DNA of 64,000 nt from Achatina immaculata (taxonomy: Eukaryota > Mollusca > Gastropoda > Stylommatophora > Achatinidae), in contig CM019721.1 of NCBI GenBank assembly GCA_009760885.1, positions 16,726,196 through 16,790,195 of the forward strand. The letters are read 5' to 3'. This document shows, in pieces, positions 12,130 to 24,286 of this stretch. How positions within the stretch are numbered: the first letter of the stretch is position 1; each line of letters begins with the position of its first letter. Below the pieces are notes generated by a model. It saw only the letters and a program-made list of their open reading frames with translations, searched no databases and was not told where the DNA came from. The translations under genes were made by a program, and so were the position numbers.

Positions 12130-12203
12130 GGAGTCTCCAGTCTGTACACTGAAACAAAGAAGTGTACAAAGCCGACATTTCAGAGCATTTACCATATTTC
12201 CCA
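12130..12203 (+). repeat. Dispersed repeat, copy 2
   Basis: Second copy of the about 70-bp repeat at 6909-6980, ending just before a family B insertion. Confidence 0.6.
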
Positions 12204-12233
12204 CCATATAAATGCATCAGCATATAAAACATA

Positions 12234-12801
12234 GGAAGTTAGGATCAGAATTGCAAAAAGCAGCATCAATCTTCAAGAATCTTGAGAACATATGGAATTC
12301 AAAAGTTATAAGCACAAAAACCAAGTTAAGACTATTCAATTCAAATGTAATATCCACCCTCATTTATGCATGCCAAAGCTGGAAAACAACTAAAGAAATA
12401 GAAAAGAAATTAGACTCTTTTGAAAACAAACGTCTATGGAAAATACTCGGCATCAAGTGGAATGAATTCAAGAACAATGCAGAGATAAGACAGATGACTG
12501 AACAACAACCAGTCTCACGGGTGATCAGGAAAAGGAGATGGACATATGTTGGCCACTTGATGAGAAGAAATGAGCAGAGAATCCCAAAACAAGCTATCAA
12601 GTGGAACACAACAGGCCGAAGAAAAAGGGGCAGACCGCGTGAAACTCTGAAGAGAACATTATTAAGAGAGGCCAAGTTAACAGGCATAAAATCCTTTGTT
12701 GAGGTTGAAAGACTCGCCGAAGACAGGAAAAATTGGCGAACTACTTTGCGAGCCCTATGTGACGTCTAACGGCACGGGAAGGATATAAGATATAAGATAA
12801 G
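12234..12801 (+). mobile_element. Family B LINE, 5'-truncated, with perfect 12-bp TSD
   Basis: An open frame of 185 codons (12212-12769) encodes the post-RT region (LENIWNSKVISTKTKLRLFN, LGIKWNEFKNNAEIRQM, RPRETLKRTLLREA). The tail is GGATATAAGATATAAGATAA. The flanking duplication ATATAAAACATA is perfect (12222-12233 and 12802-12813), so the insertion is young. Confidence 0.92.
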
Positions 12802-13254
12802 ATATAAAACATAACTATAATTTTAAAAAGAATATTCTGAGAAACATAAAAAAAACTAAAACCCTCACATTTTCCATGAACTTCTCATTAGGGCTTTGGT
12901 CCAAGATTGCAGGTACTGGATATTCTCCTACTGAACTTCTTAAGTAAAACATGCAGGTAATCTTATAAATACTGGTACATTCACAATCATAGCTAACTTG
13001 CATTGGCTAATCTGCTTGGAGTTTAACACTAGCACACAAATTACTGTACTGTTGAAGCAGTACAGACCTTTGCATCTACTACTCATGAAACCTCATAACT
13101 TGAGCTTGATTTATACCGATACTTGAATTATCTTTTTTTTCACGTCATGACCTGTAATTAGGTGACCTAAAACTAACTACTGCCAATTTTTTTGGTACGA
13201 ATTATACTATGGCCTCTGCATAAAACTATTCATTATCAAATTTATCAAGGGTTT

Positions 13255-13718
13255 ATGCGCATGAGTCATTGGGTGGTATGAAACCCAAAGGCACAGCGAA
13301 AATGAGGGTTGTCTCACATGACCCAGGAGGGATTCTCCGCTCCTTTGCGGAAGCGGTGGAGCACAACCGGCCCCTCTCATCAGCGCCGTCGGTGGGGCAG
13401 AGCAAGAGCATGCACACTGGGACTTGAAAGATGGTGAACTATACCTGAGTAGAATGAAGCCAGATGAAACTCTGGTGAAGGTTCATAGTGACTCTGACGT
13501 GCAAATCGATCGTCAAACTTGGGTATAGGGACGAAAGACTAATCGAACCATTTAGTAGCTGGTGTTCCCTCCAAAGTTTTCCTCAGCACAGCTGGCGCTC
13601 GATCACAGTTTTATCCGGTAAAGCGAATGGTTAGGGGTCCTGGGACAAAACGACCTCAACCTATTCTCAAAATTTAAATGGGTAAGAGATCCGGCTTGCT
13701 CAACTGGAGCCAGGCGTG
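13255..13718 (+). pseudogene. 28S rRNA fragment (large-subunit, 5' third)
   Basis: Recognised from conserved large-subunit strings in order: GAGTCATTGGGTGGTATGAA, GATGGTGAACTATACCTGAG, ACGTGCAAATCGATCGTCAA, ACGAAAGACTAATCGAACCA, TTTTATCCGGTAAAGCGAAT and ACGACCTCAACCTATTCTCA. Substitutions and small indels against the usual sequence show it is not a functional gene. It lies well upstream of the R1/R2 target site in 28S, so it is not an R2-type insertion product. Confidence 0.9.
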
Positions 13719-14786
13719 CTGCTGTGCGTGGAGTGGGGCTCCTCCCAGCCAGTGAAAAAAGGTGCGATTATGGGTTGCCATGCGGCACTGTGGAAAAGGT
13801 GAAAGAAAAGAGTAAGTGAAGTAATCAGTAGTCTCGAGGTCAAGACTGCTCAAATCATGGCATCTCTGCTCTGGAGATCGGCCACATCCCATGTACACTC
13901 ATACCTGGTGAAATGCCTGAGCCAGCTTAACCCAGAGGTTAAGATGCTGCTGGTGAGACTCTTTGGATGCTGCGTGTGGAGTGAAATTCCTCCCGGCCAA
14001 TGAAGAAAATGAGGAAAAGCAATCTGGGTTGCCGTGCGGTGCCAATGTGAAAAGGTGATAGAAAGGATAAAGTGAAGTTTAATCGGTATGTCCAGTAGTC
14101 TCACAGCGAGAGCTACTCATATCATGGCACCTCTGCTATAGAGGCCGGCCACGTCCGTTCTACACCCATACTGATGAAATATGCCTAAACCGGCTTAAAC
14201 CAGGGGTGAAACTTGATGGCTACTCAAGTCACGGTACCTCTGTCTAGAGGTCGGTTGCATCCTAAACACGCCAATACTGGGACAATATGCCTAAACCGGC
14301 TCAACCCAGGGGTGAGACTCACTAGTGGTGAGGATTTGTCATCCTGTACAGAAGCTCCATCATAGTCACAACTAGGAAGGATAGCGGCCACGACCACAAA
14401 ATGCTGTAAGTCGGAGACACTGGACCAGTGCAGTCTAGATAGGCAACCACCTCTCACTCGGCGAGGATGTATGCGTATCCTAATCACGCTGAGGTTTTCC
14501 GGTGAGAAAGTCCAACGCTGGACATGTGCAACCACCTCTCACCTGGTGGGAATACATGGGTATTCCAAAACACGTTGAGGCTTTCTGGTGAGAAAGTCCA
14601 ACTCTAGGTTAGATGGGCAACCACCTCTCACCCAGCGGGGATGTACTCATATCCAAAACACGTCAAGGTTTTCCAATGAGAAAGTCCAACTCTAGATTAA
14701 ACTGGTGCAATGAAAACCACAGTGCACGCAATCCCGCTTCTGAGACCCACCAAGAATACAGGCTCAAGCCCTGCGATAATCTGAAC

Positions 14787-14869
14787 CTCCTGTAGTCCTC
14801 TCGGGGATCTCATGTGGTCCTTTCGGGGACCACACAACGGACCACGGGACCTATTGAGGACTACAGGAG
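14787..14869 (+). other. Long hairpin near 3' end of family E
   Basis: CTCCTGTAGTCCTC (14787-14800) is perfectly complementary to GAGGACTACAGGAG (14856-14869). Inside it lies a second hairpin, GGTCCTTTCGGGGACC, near 14816-14831. The copy at 43414-44821 has a diverged equivalent near 44690-44765. It may be an RNA structure recognised by the reverse transcriptase. Confidence 0.7.
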
Positions 14870-14939
14870 TAAATTCAGTAGGATCATGGGGCAGTCTTGG
14901 TGGTTGATGCAAACAAAGAAGAAGAAGATCAAGGGTTTT

Positions 14940-16399
14940 ATTTAAAAAAAAAACAAAAACTATAGAATACTTGATCTAAACATTTTGCTAGTTTAACAAG
15001 GATTTATTAACATTACTGTTTATATGCAGTACATGCAAGGCTGACAATTATGCAATTTTTCATCCATGTAAAATGTTGTAATTAAAATAACAATGACCAT
15101 CTCATATTTACAGCAACAAGATGTAATAATTTTACTGCTTTTATTTAGGCTTTTGATTCACATTCAGATGTTAAAAAGCAGCACATTACAGTAGAGGAAA
15201 ACTAAACTTCACCAAGCATCTGGAGACAAATAACAAGTGATGTGCTGCTGGATGCTGATTTTTTTATATTTTAATATCCATGTGGTTTGTAATTATAATT
15301 TAATCATTTATAATCAATTTGGAGATTCTTTTTTTTTCATAGCAGTCTAAGACTTAAACCATAACAGAAAACAGACTACTAATCAAATGTCTGTTAAGAA
15401 ACATCTAGTTTTCCACATTCAAGTCTGCTTGAGCAAATATCATCTAGTCATGCTTGTCAAATTTTGATGCTTGTTTTTTTTTTGTCAAACTTTCTCCCAC
15501 CAAATGTCCTATGAAGCAACTGTAATTGGATCATTTATTCTGAATTGTTATAAGTTTTGCAATGATCTGTCTTGCTTATCAACATGACATATTTAACTTA
15601 TGACATTTGGGATGTTTGTAGTTTCTTGTTTTCCTTGTCTCTAACTTATTAAGATTTGAAAAAAATAAAAATTGCCAAATCTTTTTCTCATTTAATGTTG
15701 CAGAAATTTTAATTCACTGTGGTTTGACTCTTAGACTTACTGGGAGTCGTTTAGGTGGCTTAAAAAAAATGTCTTTTAAATAACTGCAGTCAAATGCTTT
15801 TGTTTCATAGCTGGGAGTTTATGTTTTTAAACTGCTGTAAATACAAAAAAAAATAGGCATCAGGTCATTTCCCTAGAAACATGGTGGCAGTGATGAATGA
15901 TAATAGAAAAATGCTTGTGTGATGTGTTCAGTAATTCTATGGCATATTATACTAACAAAGACTTTCTGTATATGAATTTATTCAATGACTAATTTTAATC
16001 TGTTTCAACAGTACTAACATCCCTTCATTTGTTTTTAACTATTACAATACTTGTACTATTCCTTAGATGTATTTTATGAAACATAAATGCTGTTCCTACT
16101 GAATAGATCGATCATATTTTCAAAAAAAATACAATCATTAATCATCATATTTATTACAAACATTTTAAATATATTAATCATCTTCTAGGTTACTTAAAAG
16201 TGTCATAAAATGAACTTCTTCTCTAGCATGTGATATGGAGTTGCTCAGACAAAAATATGTCATCATTATATCATTTTTTTAAAAAATAGTAACCACTTAG
16301 AACAAATAATATGGAAAAACTGATGGACAGACTAACCAGTTAAGACAATAAAATAATAACTGCTTAATACATGAAAAATATTTTTATGCTTTTATAACC
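14940..16399. other. AT-rich intergenic DNA, nothing recognised
   Basis: Poly-A/T runs and no frame longer than about 60 codons. No repeat or RNA gene was recognised. Confidence 0.5.
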
Positions 16400-16429
16400 A
16401 ACAGTGAAGAATGGAGAGCTAGAAAGAAC

Positions 16430-16735
16430 ACTGAACTGAACAGCTTATTTAAATCTCAACGAATTATAAATGTCTTGAACTGAACAGACTACGTTGGCTG
16501 GAGCATGTAGAAAGAATGGAAGAGAACAGACAAATGAAAATGATGTATGCACAAGAGATGAGTGAAATGAGACCAAGGGGTAGACTAAGACAGAGATAGA
16601 AAGAAAACATAGAAGTGGATATAAAAGAAATTGGTGTCACCAACTGGAAGGAGAAGATTAGGAATAGAGGGAAACTTTGACTGCAGCAATGAGCCTTAAT
16701 GGCTCAGAAAGCTGAAGAAGAAAAAGATAACAGTT
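16430..16735 (+). pseudogene. LINE C-terminal fragment
   Basis: A broken frame encodes LNRLRWLEHVERMEENRQMK, RPRGRLRQR and VTNWKEKIRNRGKL, the basic GH-x-x-RM...RGRP region found after the RT of several non-LTR LINEs, followed by a GAAGAAGAAA tail. Family differs from A and B. Confidence 0.6.
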
Positions 16736-16910
16736 CTTAATAAATCCATCACTGAAAATCTTTTTCTGGAAATTTAAATTACTGTTTATGATGAAGGTAA
16801 AAAAAAAAGGACTAGAATTATCAAACAGAAAGCTGAAATTTGTTACATTTTTACTGTGTAAACTGTTTTCTAGTAATTAATTAATTTAATTTATTATCTC
16901 TGATCAATTT

Positions 16911-17580
16911 CTGCTAAATTAATGAAGGTTCTCATTAACGACAAAGGACAAATATATGTAGAAGGAACAGCTGTTGAAGAAGTAAACCATTCTGCATATC
17001 TCGGCAGCTATATAGACCACAATGGTGATACCAGAAAAGAAGTTAGAATTCGAATTGCCAAAGCAGCATTGACCTTCAAGAATCTTGAGAACATATGGCA
17101 TTCAAAAGTTATAAGCACAAAAACCAAGTTAAGATTATTCAGTTCAAATGTAATATCCACCCTCATTTATGCATGTGAAAGATGGAAAACAACTAAAGAA
17201 ATAGAGAAGAAATTAGACTCTTTCGAAAACAAATGCCTAAGGAAAATACTAGGTATAAAGTGGAACAAATTCAAGAACAACGCAGAGATCAGACAGATGA
17301 GCAAACAACAACCTGTCTCATGGTTGATCAGAAAAAGAAGGTGGACATATGATGGTCATGTGATGAGAAGAAACAATCAGAAAATCCCCAAACAAGCTAT
17401 CAAATGAACACAACAGGCCGAAGAAAAAAGAGGTCGACCACATAAAACTCTAAAGAGGACACTGTTAAGAGAAGCCAATTCAGTGGGCATAACATCCCTT
17501 GATGCGACTGAAAAACTCGCAGAAGACACGACATCTTGGCAAACTACCATTTGACGTTTAACGGCACGGGAAGGATTTAA
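16911..17580 (+). mobile_element. Family B LINE (divergent copy), 5'-truncated
   Basis: A 161-codon frame (16922-17407) encodes KGQIYVEGTAVEEVNHSAYL, LGSYIDHNGDTRKEV and RRWTYDGHVMRRNNQKIPKQ, then breaks. The 3' end is GACGTTTAACGGCACGGGAA. The duplication GATCAATTT lies at 16902-16910 and 17581-17589. More diverged from the other copies, so an older subfamily. Confidence 0.85.
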
Positions 17581-17589
17581 GATCAATTT

Positions 17590-18371
17590 TGACATGAGAT
17601 CTAACAAAAATATTTTTTTTGCATGGCAACGTGGTTTGGAAGTGAAAAAAGTAACATGCCTGTTATACCCGGTTACTGACTTAGTAAATATCAATCTTCT
17701 TCTACTGTTAAATATTCTTACACATGAAATCTGATCTCTGAAAGAACAACTAATGATCATCAGTTAAACCTTCTAAAACAGCCCGCACGTAAACAAAACT
17801 GAAAGTATATGAAGACCTGTCTCCTTTTTCCATTTAAAAATAAAACCAAAGAAGAAACAACAGAACCTGGATTTCTAGTTATTTAGAAAGATAACACTTT
17901 CTAATGTGTATCATTCGCCATCAGAGACTGCTGTTAGGATGTAAATATCCGAAGTCGGTAGCATTTCTTTTTTTTCAGATACTTAAGCAAAATTGTATAA
18001 CAGGCTTAAAAAAAACTCGGTAATGTACTAAAGAGCTTAAACATTTACAACAAATTTTTGATGCTGTGCACAAACGAAAGTTTTCCTTCAGATCCTGATA
18101 ATCGAAATGAGTACAGATCTCTTTCAGTTTCACTTTTGCCTTTTGGATCTCGGAAAGGAAGATACAAAAATAGGGATTACGTTTTAGTACGAAGTACGAA
18201 ATCTTTCTCACGTAGTAGCTTGACTACTATATACTGTTGTATACTGTTAAAAAAAAATGCAACAAATACGATGTTGCGATTTAAACTGAAGTTTGCTGAT
18301 CAGACAAGGGCAAATTACCTGAAACGTTCACTTGGACAACAACTTCACTTGCTGACCTGAATTGTACTCAG
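17590..18371. other. Intergenic DNA, nothing assigned
   Basis: Short frames exist on both strands (for example 18058-18360 plus, 17975-18211 minus), but none has a recognisable motif, splice context or repeat match. It could hold upstream untranslated exons of gene B; not supported. Confidence 0.4.
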
Positions 18372-18381
18372 AAGATGATTC

Positions 18382-19483
18382 TTTATAGACTACTCAAAGG
18401 CATTTGATTGTGTACAACACCAGAAACTTTGGGAAATAATGGACAAAATGGGATTACCAACACATTTGATACAATTAACATCACTGCTGTATTTAGACTA
18501 ACAAGCAGCAGTAAGAATAAATGGTGAAACAACAAGTTGGTTTGACATAAAACAAGGGGTCCGTCAGGGGTGCATATTGTCGCCTTACTTATTTAACCTG
18601 TATACTGAAAATATAATGAGGAATGTTAGAGAAGATGTAGACAAAGAATATTACGATGCCATAACAATTGGAGGTTATGAAATACCAGAGATTAGATATG
18701 CTGATGACACAGTGTTACTGTCCACAACACAAAAAGGAATGGAAAAACTAATTATGTCAGTCCGTAAGAACAGTGAAGAGCAAAACCTCTATCTTAATGC
18801 AAAGAAAACTAAATTGATGACAACTGACACAACAAACAAGGCAGCTGAAATATATATCAATGAGGAAAAACTGGAAGAAGTGGAGAGTTTTGAATATCTT
18901 GGATCACTACTAACTAATAATGGAGATACAATGAGGGAAATTAAAAGGAGGACATCTATCGCTCTTCAGAAAGTAAAACAACTAAAGAATCTGTGGAGAG
19001 GAGCAGACAGAACCACAAAAATAAGATTTTTAAGGGGATGCATCTTTCCCATCACAGCATATGCATGTGAGACCTGGACACTTAACAAAACAGCTGAGAA
19101 ACACGTAAATGCCTTTGAATGTAAATGTTACAGAAGAGTTCTTCAAATATCGTGGACACAAAAAAGAACAAATATATATCTAAACTACAAGAGCATTGAA
19201 GAAGGCTGGCTAGTAAATAGGATTAAAGAGAGAAAACTTAAATATTTTGGACACATTAAACGTCATGATAATCTAGAGAAGACCGTCTTGGAAGGGTACA
19301 TAATGGGGAAAAGAAAGAGAGGAAGACCAAGGCGAAGATGGCTGCAAGACATCGTTGATGATCTGCAAATGGATGCATCAGCAGCAGGCCATCTTGCTCA
19401 CAACCGAGAGGCCTATAGGAATGCTGTTTGGGAGGTAAAGTTCCGCAAGGGACATGTAAATGAATGAATGAATGAATTAATGA
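18382..19483 (+). mobile_element. Family A LINE, 5'-truncated
   Basis: It starts within the RT (DYSKAFDC region). A 296-codon frame (18577-19467) has YADDTVLLSTT, GSLLTNNGDTMREIKRRTSI and the basic C-terminal block GKRKRGRPRRRWLQDI. One stop breaks the frame near 18499. The tail is (ATGA)n. Flanks AAGATGATTC (18372-18381) and AAGATGACTC (19484-19493) form a one-mismatch duplication. Confidence 0.92.
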
Positions 19484-19599
19484 AAGATGACTCGTGAGCG
19501 CAGAAAATCGACACTAGTCAAAACAGCATTTTTAACAATAACTCATGACAGGTTCACGAGAATCCCGTGAAAGTTACTAACACAAAACTCACTGAACAT

Positions 19600-20110
19600 G
19601 TTATTGAATGCCTATAAAAGATTGACACTCCTCGAATGATTGGAGATGGGTTTGGTTTAGTGATGAATCATTCTTTCTGCTCCAGCGCCCGATAGACGGA
19701 GAATAGTTTACCGCAGAGTCCATGAGCGCTACGCCCAGAACTGCGTGGATGAGGAACCTCCACATGGTGGTGGAGGTGTACTGGTGTGGGGGACGATGAG
19801 CTTCGTGGGAAGAAGTGACCTGGTGCAAACTGCTGTTTTGACTAGTGACGCCTGAATACCCAGCGATACGTCACTGAAATTTTTCGTCCTCACGTTCTTC
19901 CACTTCTGGCTGCACTAGGGTCGATTTTTCAGCAGGATAATGCTCGACCTCATATGACACAACTCACCACCCAGTTCCTCGCTGACAAGAACGTCCAGAC
20001 CATTCCGTGGCCATCCATGTCATGAGACATGAACCCAATAGAGCACGTATTGGATGAACTCAACAGACAAGCCCGCCAACGAGACGTGACACCAATCAAC
20101 CTTCATATAT
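19600..20110 (+). pseudogene. Tc1-like transposase fossil 2
   Basis: Frames broken by indels encode FSDESFFLLQRPIDG (first catalytic Asp), RRVHERYAQNC, EPPHGGGGVLVWGTM, QQDNARPHMTQLTTQFLADK (second catalytic Asp), and MNPIEHVLDELNRQARQR. These blocks come in family order. Less decayed than the fossil at 3560-4290. No terminal repeats were located. Confidence 0.8.
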
Positions 20111-20394
20111 CTTATATTGTTTGCACTCACTCTGGCGCAAGCTTTGGTTACAAAATGCTCATGTCTGCATGTTTATGAGCGGTATCTTGTTGTTCTCCTT
20201 ACTTCATAGGTCACATCATTAACCCCCATCCCCTCGAAAATATGGGCACTAACACCATATCCCTATGTGCCTCTAAGGCATCAGATCTTAAGGTACTTGC
20301 AGCTGATTAAGTCATAACTAGCATGCATCGCACTAGAGCCATAGCCAAAGATTAAAAGAAGCCAAATTTTGCTTTAGTTTGATTCGATGCCAAG

Positions 20395-20505
20395 GGCACT
20401 AGTGAGTTCTGTGCTCAGTGAGACGTGAGGTAGTGAGACTGAGACTAATGAGACTAAGACTAATGATATTAAGACTAGTGAGGCTGAGACTAATGAGATT
20501 GACAA
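20395..20505 (+). repeat. GTGAGACT-type minisatellite, left part
   Basis: Degenerate tandem units such as AGTGAGACTGAGACTAATGA. The array continues on the far side of the CR1-like LINE at 26822-27115. Confidence 0.8.
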
Positions 20506-21460
20506 AGTGATTGATTGATTGAGTGACTGATCTTTATTTCAAAAGGGTTAAGAATTGGGCACGCAGGCCCGTCTGACATTCTGCCCTTTATCATCCATCT
20601 TTCACTCTATTCCAGACATTCTACAAATATGCTGTTCATGTAACAAACATAATTAACATTGAAGCTGAGAGACGTAAAATATAATATTTACATTTCGCTC
20701 TTAAACATTCACTCAGTACAGAAGTAACTACATACATTATAAATGACTATCTACTAAACAAAATTTTCGGGACTATTCAGAAAACAATTAATTGTATTCG
20801 GTGTCTGTAAGAGCAATTAAGATAACTTTTAAGTTTTATAATTCATGGAGGCATGTAGTTGACATCAAATAGATATTGGGAAAGCTTGTAGTTGTAGGAA
20901 GGAGTATAATTTATATTTTTTTATACAGGATGGGAGGGTATTCCAAAGATGAGCAGCAGAATAACTAAAGCTTTTCTTGTGAAGATCAAGTCTAGGTTTT
21001 GGAAGACATATGTTGTTCAAGCGTTGGGTGCACTTTGGGCTAAATTTAAACAGGTTTCATGGATAAGGCAGGGCATGTCGTGAAAGAATTTGATGTACTA
21101 ACTTGGCTTTGTTGAAGAGGAACCTGTTCTTAAGAGGCAATATTTTGATACGTTTGTGCTGGTTAGTTGTTTGTGCTTGATCTTTGTCACTAATAAGCTT
21201 TACTGCTCGCTTTTGGAGTGAGTACAGCCTCTTTGTATTTGATACTGAGCAACCATCCCAAACTGTTGAGCAATAGTCTAAATGTGTTTGCATATGAGAT
21301 TTGTAGTATGTCTTCCTTGTGTCTTGATCGATGCAGTGCTTAATTTTGGCTAACTGGTGTACTTTTTGTGCGATGAGTTTTGTTAGACATTGCACATGAG
21401 AGTTCCAGGTCAGATGTTGGTCAGTAATAAGACTTAGTGTTTTGTGCTCGCTAACGTTTT

Positions 21461-22237
21461 CTAACTGTGATGTTTTTGTACAGAGCCGAAGTGTTGTTTT
21501 GTTGCATTTTGTAGTTTCTGTCTTGTTGTTATGAGCATTGATTTTGTTTTATCGGTGTTTATAATCATGCCATTATTTTTGCTCCATCTAATTAAATTGT
21601 ATAAGTCGACCTGAAGAGTTGATTCTAGATTAATATAATCGTAGTCACGGGTGTAGACTGTGCAATCATCGGCAAAAAGGTCACAAGAAGAGTGTTTAAG
21701 ATGAAGTGGAAGATCATTGATATAGATAGCAAAGAGCAGGGGGCCTAGAATAGAACCTTGCGTAACACTAGTGTCAACTTTAGCAGAATTTGATAGAGAA
21801 TTGTTGAAGAATACTACCTGTTGTCTGTCTGAAAGAAACGATGCAATTAATTTTATTAGGTCAGGGTGCAATTTATAAGTCTTTATTTTTCTTACAAGAA
21901 TGTCGTCGTCAATCATATCAAATGCCTTTTTAAAGTCGACAAAGATGGCACCACATAGTCTGTCGTCATTTATGTTTACTAACCAGTTTTCTGTCATTTT
22001 GGTAAGAGCTGTGTGGCAAGAATGATTGGGTTTAAAGCCTGACTGACTGTCTATGAGTAAATTGTTCTCTTGCATGTGCCGTAGAGTTATTTTGTGTATG
22101 TGTTTTTTCGAGTGGTTTTGATAATGACGATAATATGGATATTGGTCTATAGTTGGTAAGATTGTTGGATGAGCCAGATTTAAAGCGAGGATACACCTTA
22201 GCAGTTTTAAAAGCCTCAGGGAAGTAACATTTTGCAA
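21461..22237 (-). pseudogene. CR1-like reverse transcriptase fragment
   Basis: A 258-codon open segment. Motifs: GFKPNHSCHTAL, IFVDFKKAFDMIDDD (first catalytic Asp), TQGSILGPLLFAIYINDLP, and LFADDCTVYT (catalytic Asp pair in FADD), then IRWSKNNGMIINTDKTKSM. Upstream and downstream parts of ORF2 are in other frames. Confidence 0.88.
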
Positions 22238-22828
22238 TGCACTGATTGTAAATATACGTTAGTGTTTGTGAAATGACAGGTGCTGCATAACGTAAGATCT
22301 TATTACTAATATCATCAAGCCCAGCTGTATTGTTGTTTTTAAGGTTAAGAGATGACTGTGAACTTCACTGACTGTTAAGAATGGAATGTGTAACTGTTTA
22401 AAATCAGTACATCTGCTGTCCAGGAATGTTTGTAGTTCATGTAAGTCGCATACAGGAGCTGATATTGATTATTTAAGAACGTTGATTTCTTCTCTGAAAT
22501 GTGTACTGATATGTGCGCTAGTGTATGCACAATTGATGGCATGAAAATCAAATTCTTTTCTTTTATTTGATAGGGTATTTATGGCTTTCCAAATTGATTT
22601 ACTGTCTGATTTATTCTGTATTAGATTCCTGAAGTAATATTTTTATCTTGTCTTATTAAGTATTGAACTTTGTTTCTGAGTGAACGGTAGGTCCTAAAGT
22701 CCTTGATTTTGTGCGCCCGGTCACGTTCTGTCATGGATTGTAGTATTTCAGGTGTTATCCAAGGTGACTTCGTCTGGTGTTTTACTCTCACCTCTTTCAT
22801 GGGACATGTTTGTCTAATATATCTCTGA

Positions 22829-23937
22829 AGATCTTTAGCCATATTCTATTGCCTCATCAGGGTCAGTTAGTTGGTACACGTGAGTAAGTGAAGATTCTTG
22901 CAAATCATTAAGGAATAATTCTAAGTTAAATGTTCTGAAGCTTCTAAATTTCATACTGATGTGATTGTGTTTAGGAAGTTTATACCCCTTTCTTGTTCAC
23001 GTACAGCAGACTGGGTAATGATCACTTAACGAAGTATGAGGGATGTTCCATTCAATGGTGTTTTCTGTGTGGGCTACATATATATGATCTAATAATGTGG
23101 ATGATACTTCTCTTACTCTAGTAGGGTTGGTGACAATTTGGCAAAAATTATAGGATAATATAATATTGCTCCAAGTTGGATTTGATTGTGTTAGATCTAT
23201 GTTGAAATCTCCAAGAATGATAATATCTTTGAACCTAAAGGTTGAAACCTCATCCATCATAGTCGTGAAGTGATCGTACCACAGGGATGATGCATTTGGA
23301 TTACGGTGCAAAAGTCCAATAATGAATGGACTCTACTCTGGTTTGGCATTTTAACTTCCGCCCAAATACACTATACCTCTGATGATCTTTAGCCATATTC
23401 TATTGCCTCATCAGGGTCAGTTAGTTGGTACACGTGAGTAAGTGAAGATTCTTGCAAATCATTAAGGAATAATTCTAAGTTAAATGTTCTGAAGCTTCTA
23501 AATTTCATACTGATGTGATTGTGTTTAGGAAGTTTATACCCCTTTCTTGTTCACGTACAGCAGACTGGGTAATGATCACTTAACGAAGTATGAGGGATGT
23601 TCCATTCAATGGTGTTTTCTGTGTGGGCTACATATATATGATCTAATAATGTGGATGATACTTCTCTTACTCTAGTAGGGTTGGTGACAATTTGGCAAAA
23701 ATTATAGGATAATATAATATTGCTCCAAGTTGGATTTGATTGTGTTAGATCTATGTTGAAATCTCCAAGAATGATAATATCTTTGAACCTAAAGGTTGAA
23801 ACCTCATCCATCATAGTCGTGAAGTGATCGTACCACAGGGATGATGCATTTGGATTACGGTGCAAAAGTCCAATAATGAATGGACTCTACTCTGGTTTGG
23901 CATTTTAACTTCCGCCCAAATACACTATACCTCTGAT
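22829..23937 (-). repeat. 554-bp tandem duplication inside the LINE endonuclease
   Basis: The unit runs from GATCTTTAGCCATATTC (about 22829) to ...CTCTGAT (about 23382), and is repeated at 23383-23937 with a period of 554 bp. Both copies encode the same 104 residues, including FKDIIILGDFNIDLTQ and HTSLSDHYPVCC (endonuclease catalytic motifs GDFN and SDH). Near identity implies a recent duplication, or an assembly artefact. Confidence 0.92.
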
Positions 23938-24286
23938 GATTCGAGGTCTTCTCTACGACTAAACTGGATAGTTGTGGAGACATACACTACTAGACCTGTT
24001 TCTAGTTTTCTGGTTGGGTCACGCCGGATCAGGTTAAAACAATTAATTCTATCTTCATCGGTTATGTTCCTATTTAAACGGCTTTCAGAGAAGTCAAAAA
24101 TGTGGAAATTTTGATTTAATATGTGTGTTACTTCAGGAATTTTACCTAATAGGTGATATACATTCAGATGGCCTATTCGAAGTCCTTCTTTATGTAACCA
24201 TTTTTCGGTAGGTGGGGTCATTTTATTTTCCTGTCTACTGTTATTGGTTTGAAAGTAATTCCTATTATTATACTTAATACTGAAGT

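Larger units (their letters stand above)
13255..14927 (+). mobile_element. Family E retroelement with 28S rRNA 5' end (chimera)
   Basis: A single insertion bounded by ATCAAGGGTTT at 13244-13254 and 14928-14938. The first about 464 bp are 28S rRNA-like. From about 13719 the sequence switches to the non-coding family E body also present at 43414-44821. The body has repeated modules (ATGCCTAAACCGGCT..., and three copies of a unit with GAGAAAGTCCAAC and CAACCACCTCTCAC) and ends in GAAGAAGAAG. No protein is encoded. Template switching during target-primed reverse transcription is the simplest origin. Confidence 0.85.

Noticed and set aside
12364..12687. Frames antisense to LINEs, such as the 107-codon MPVNLASLNNVLFRVSRGLP frame also seen at 29611-29934
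   Set aside because: They occur at the same place opposite every family B copy and reflect the composition of the sense frame.
13255..13718. A functional rRNA gene or an R2/R1 insertion site
   Set aside because: Only a fragment from the 5' third of 28S is present, with many changes, and it is enclosed in a retroelement's target-site duplication far from the R1/R2 target region.
17975..18360. Gene or first exon of gene B in the 60-100 codon frames here
   Set aside because: No motif, no supported splice site and no phase link to the exon at 11813-11897.
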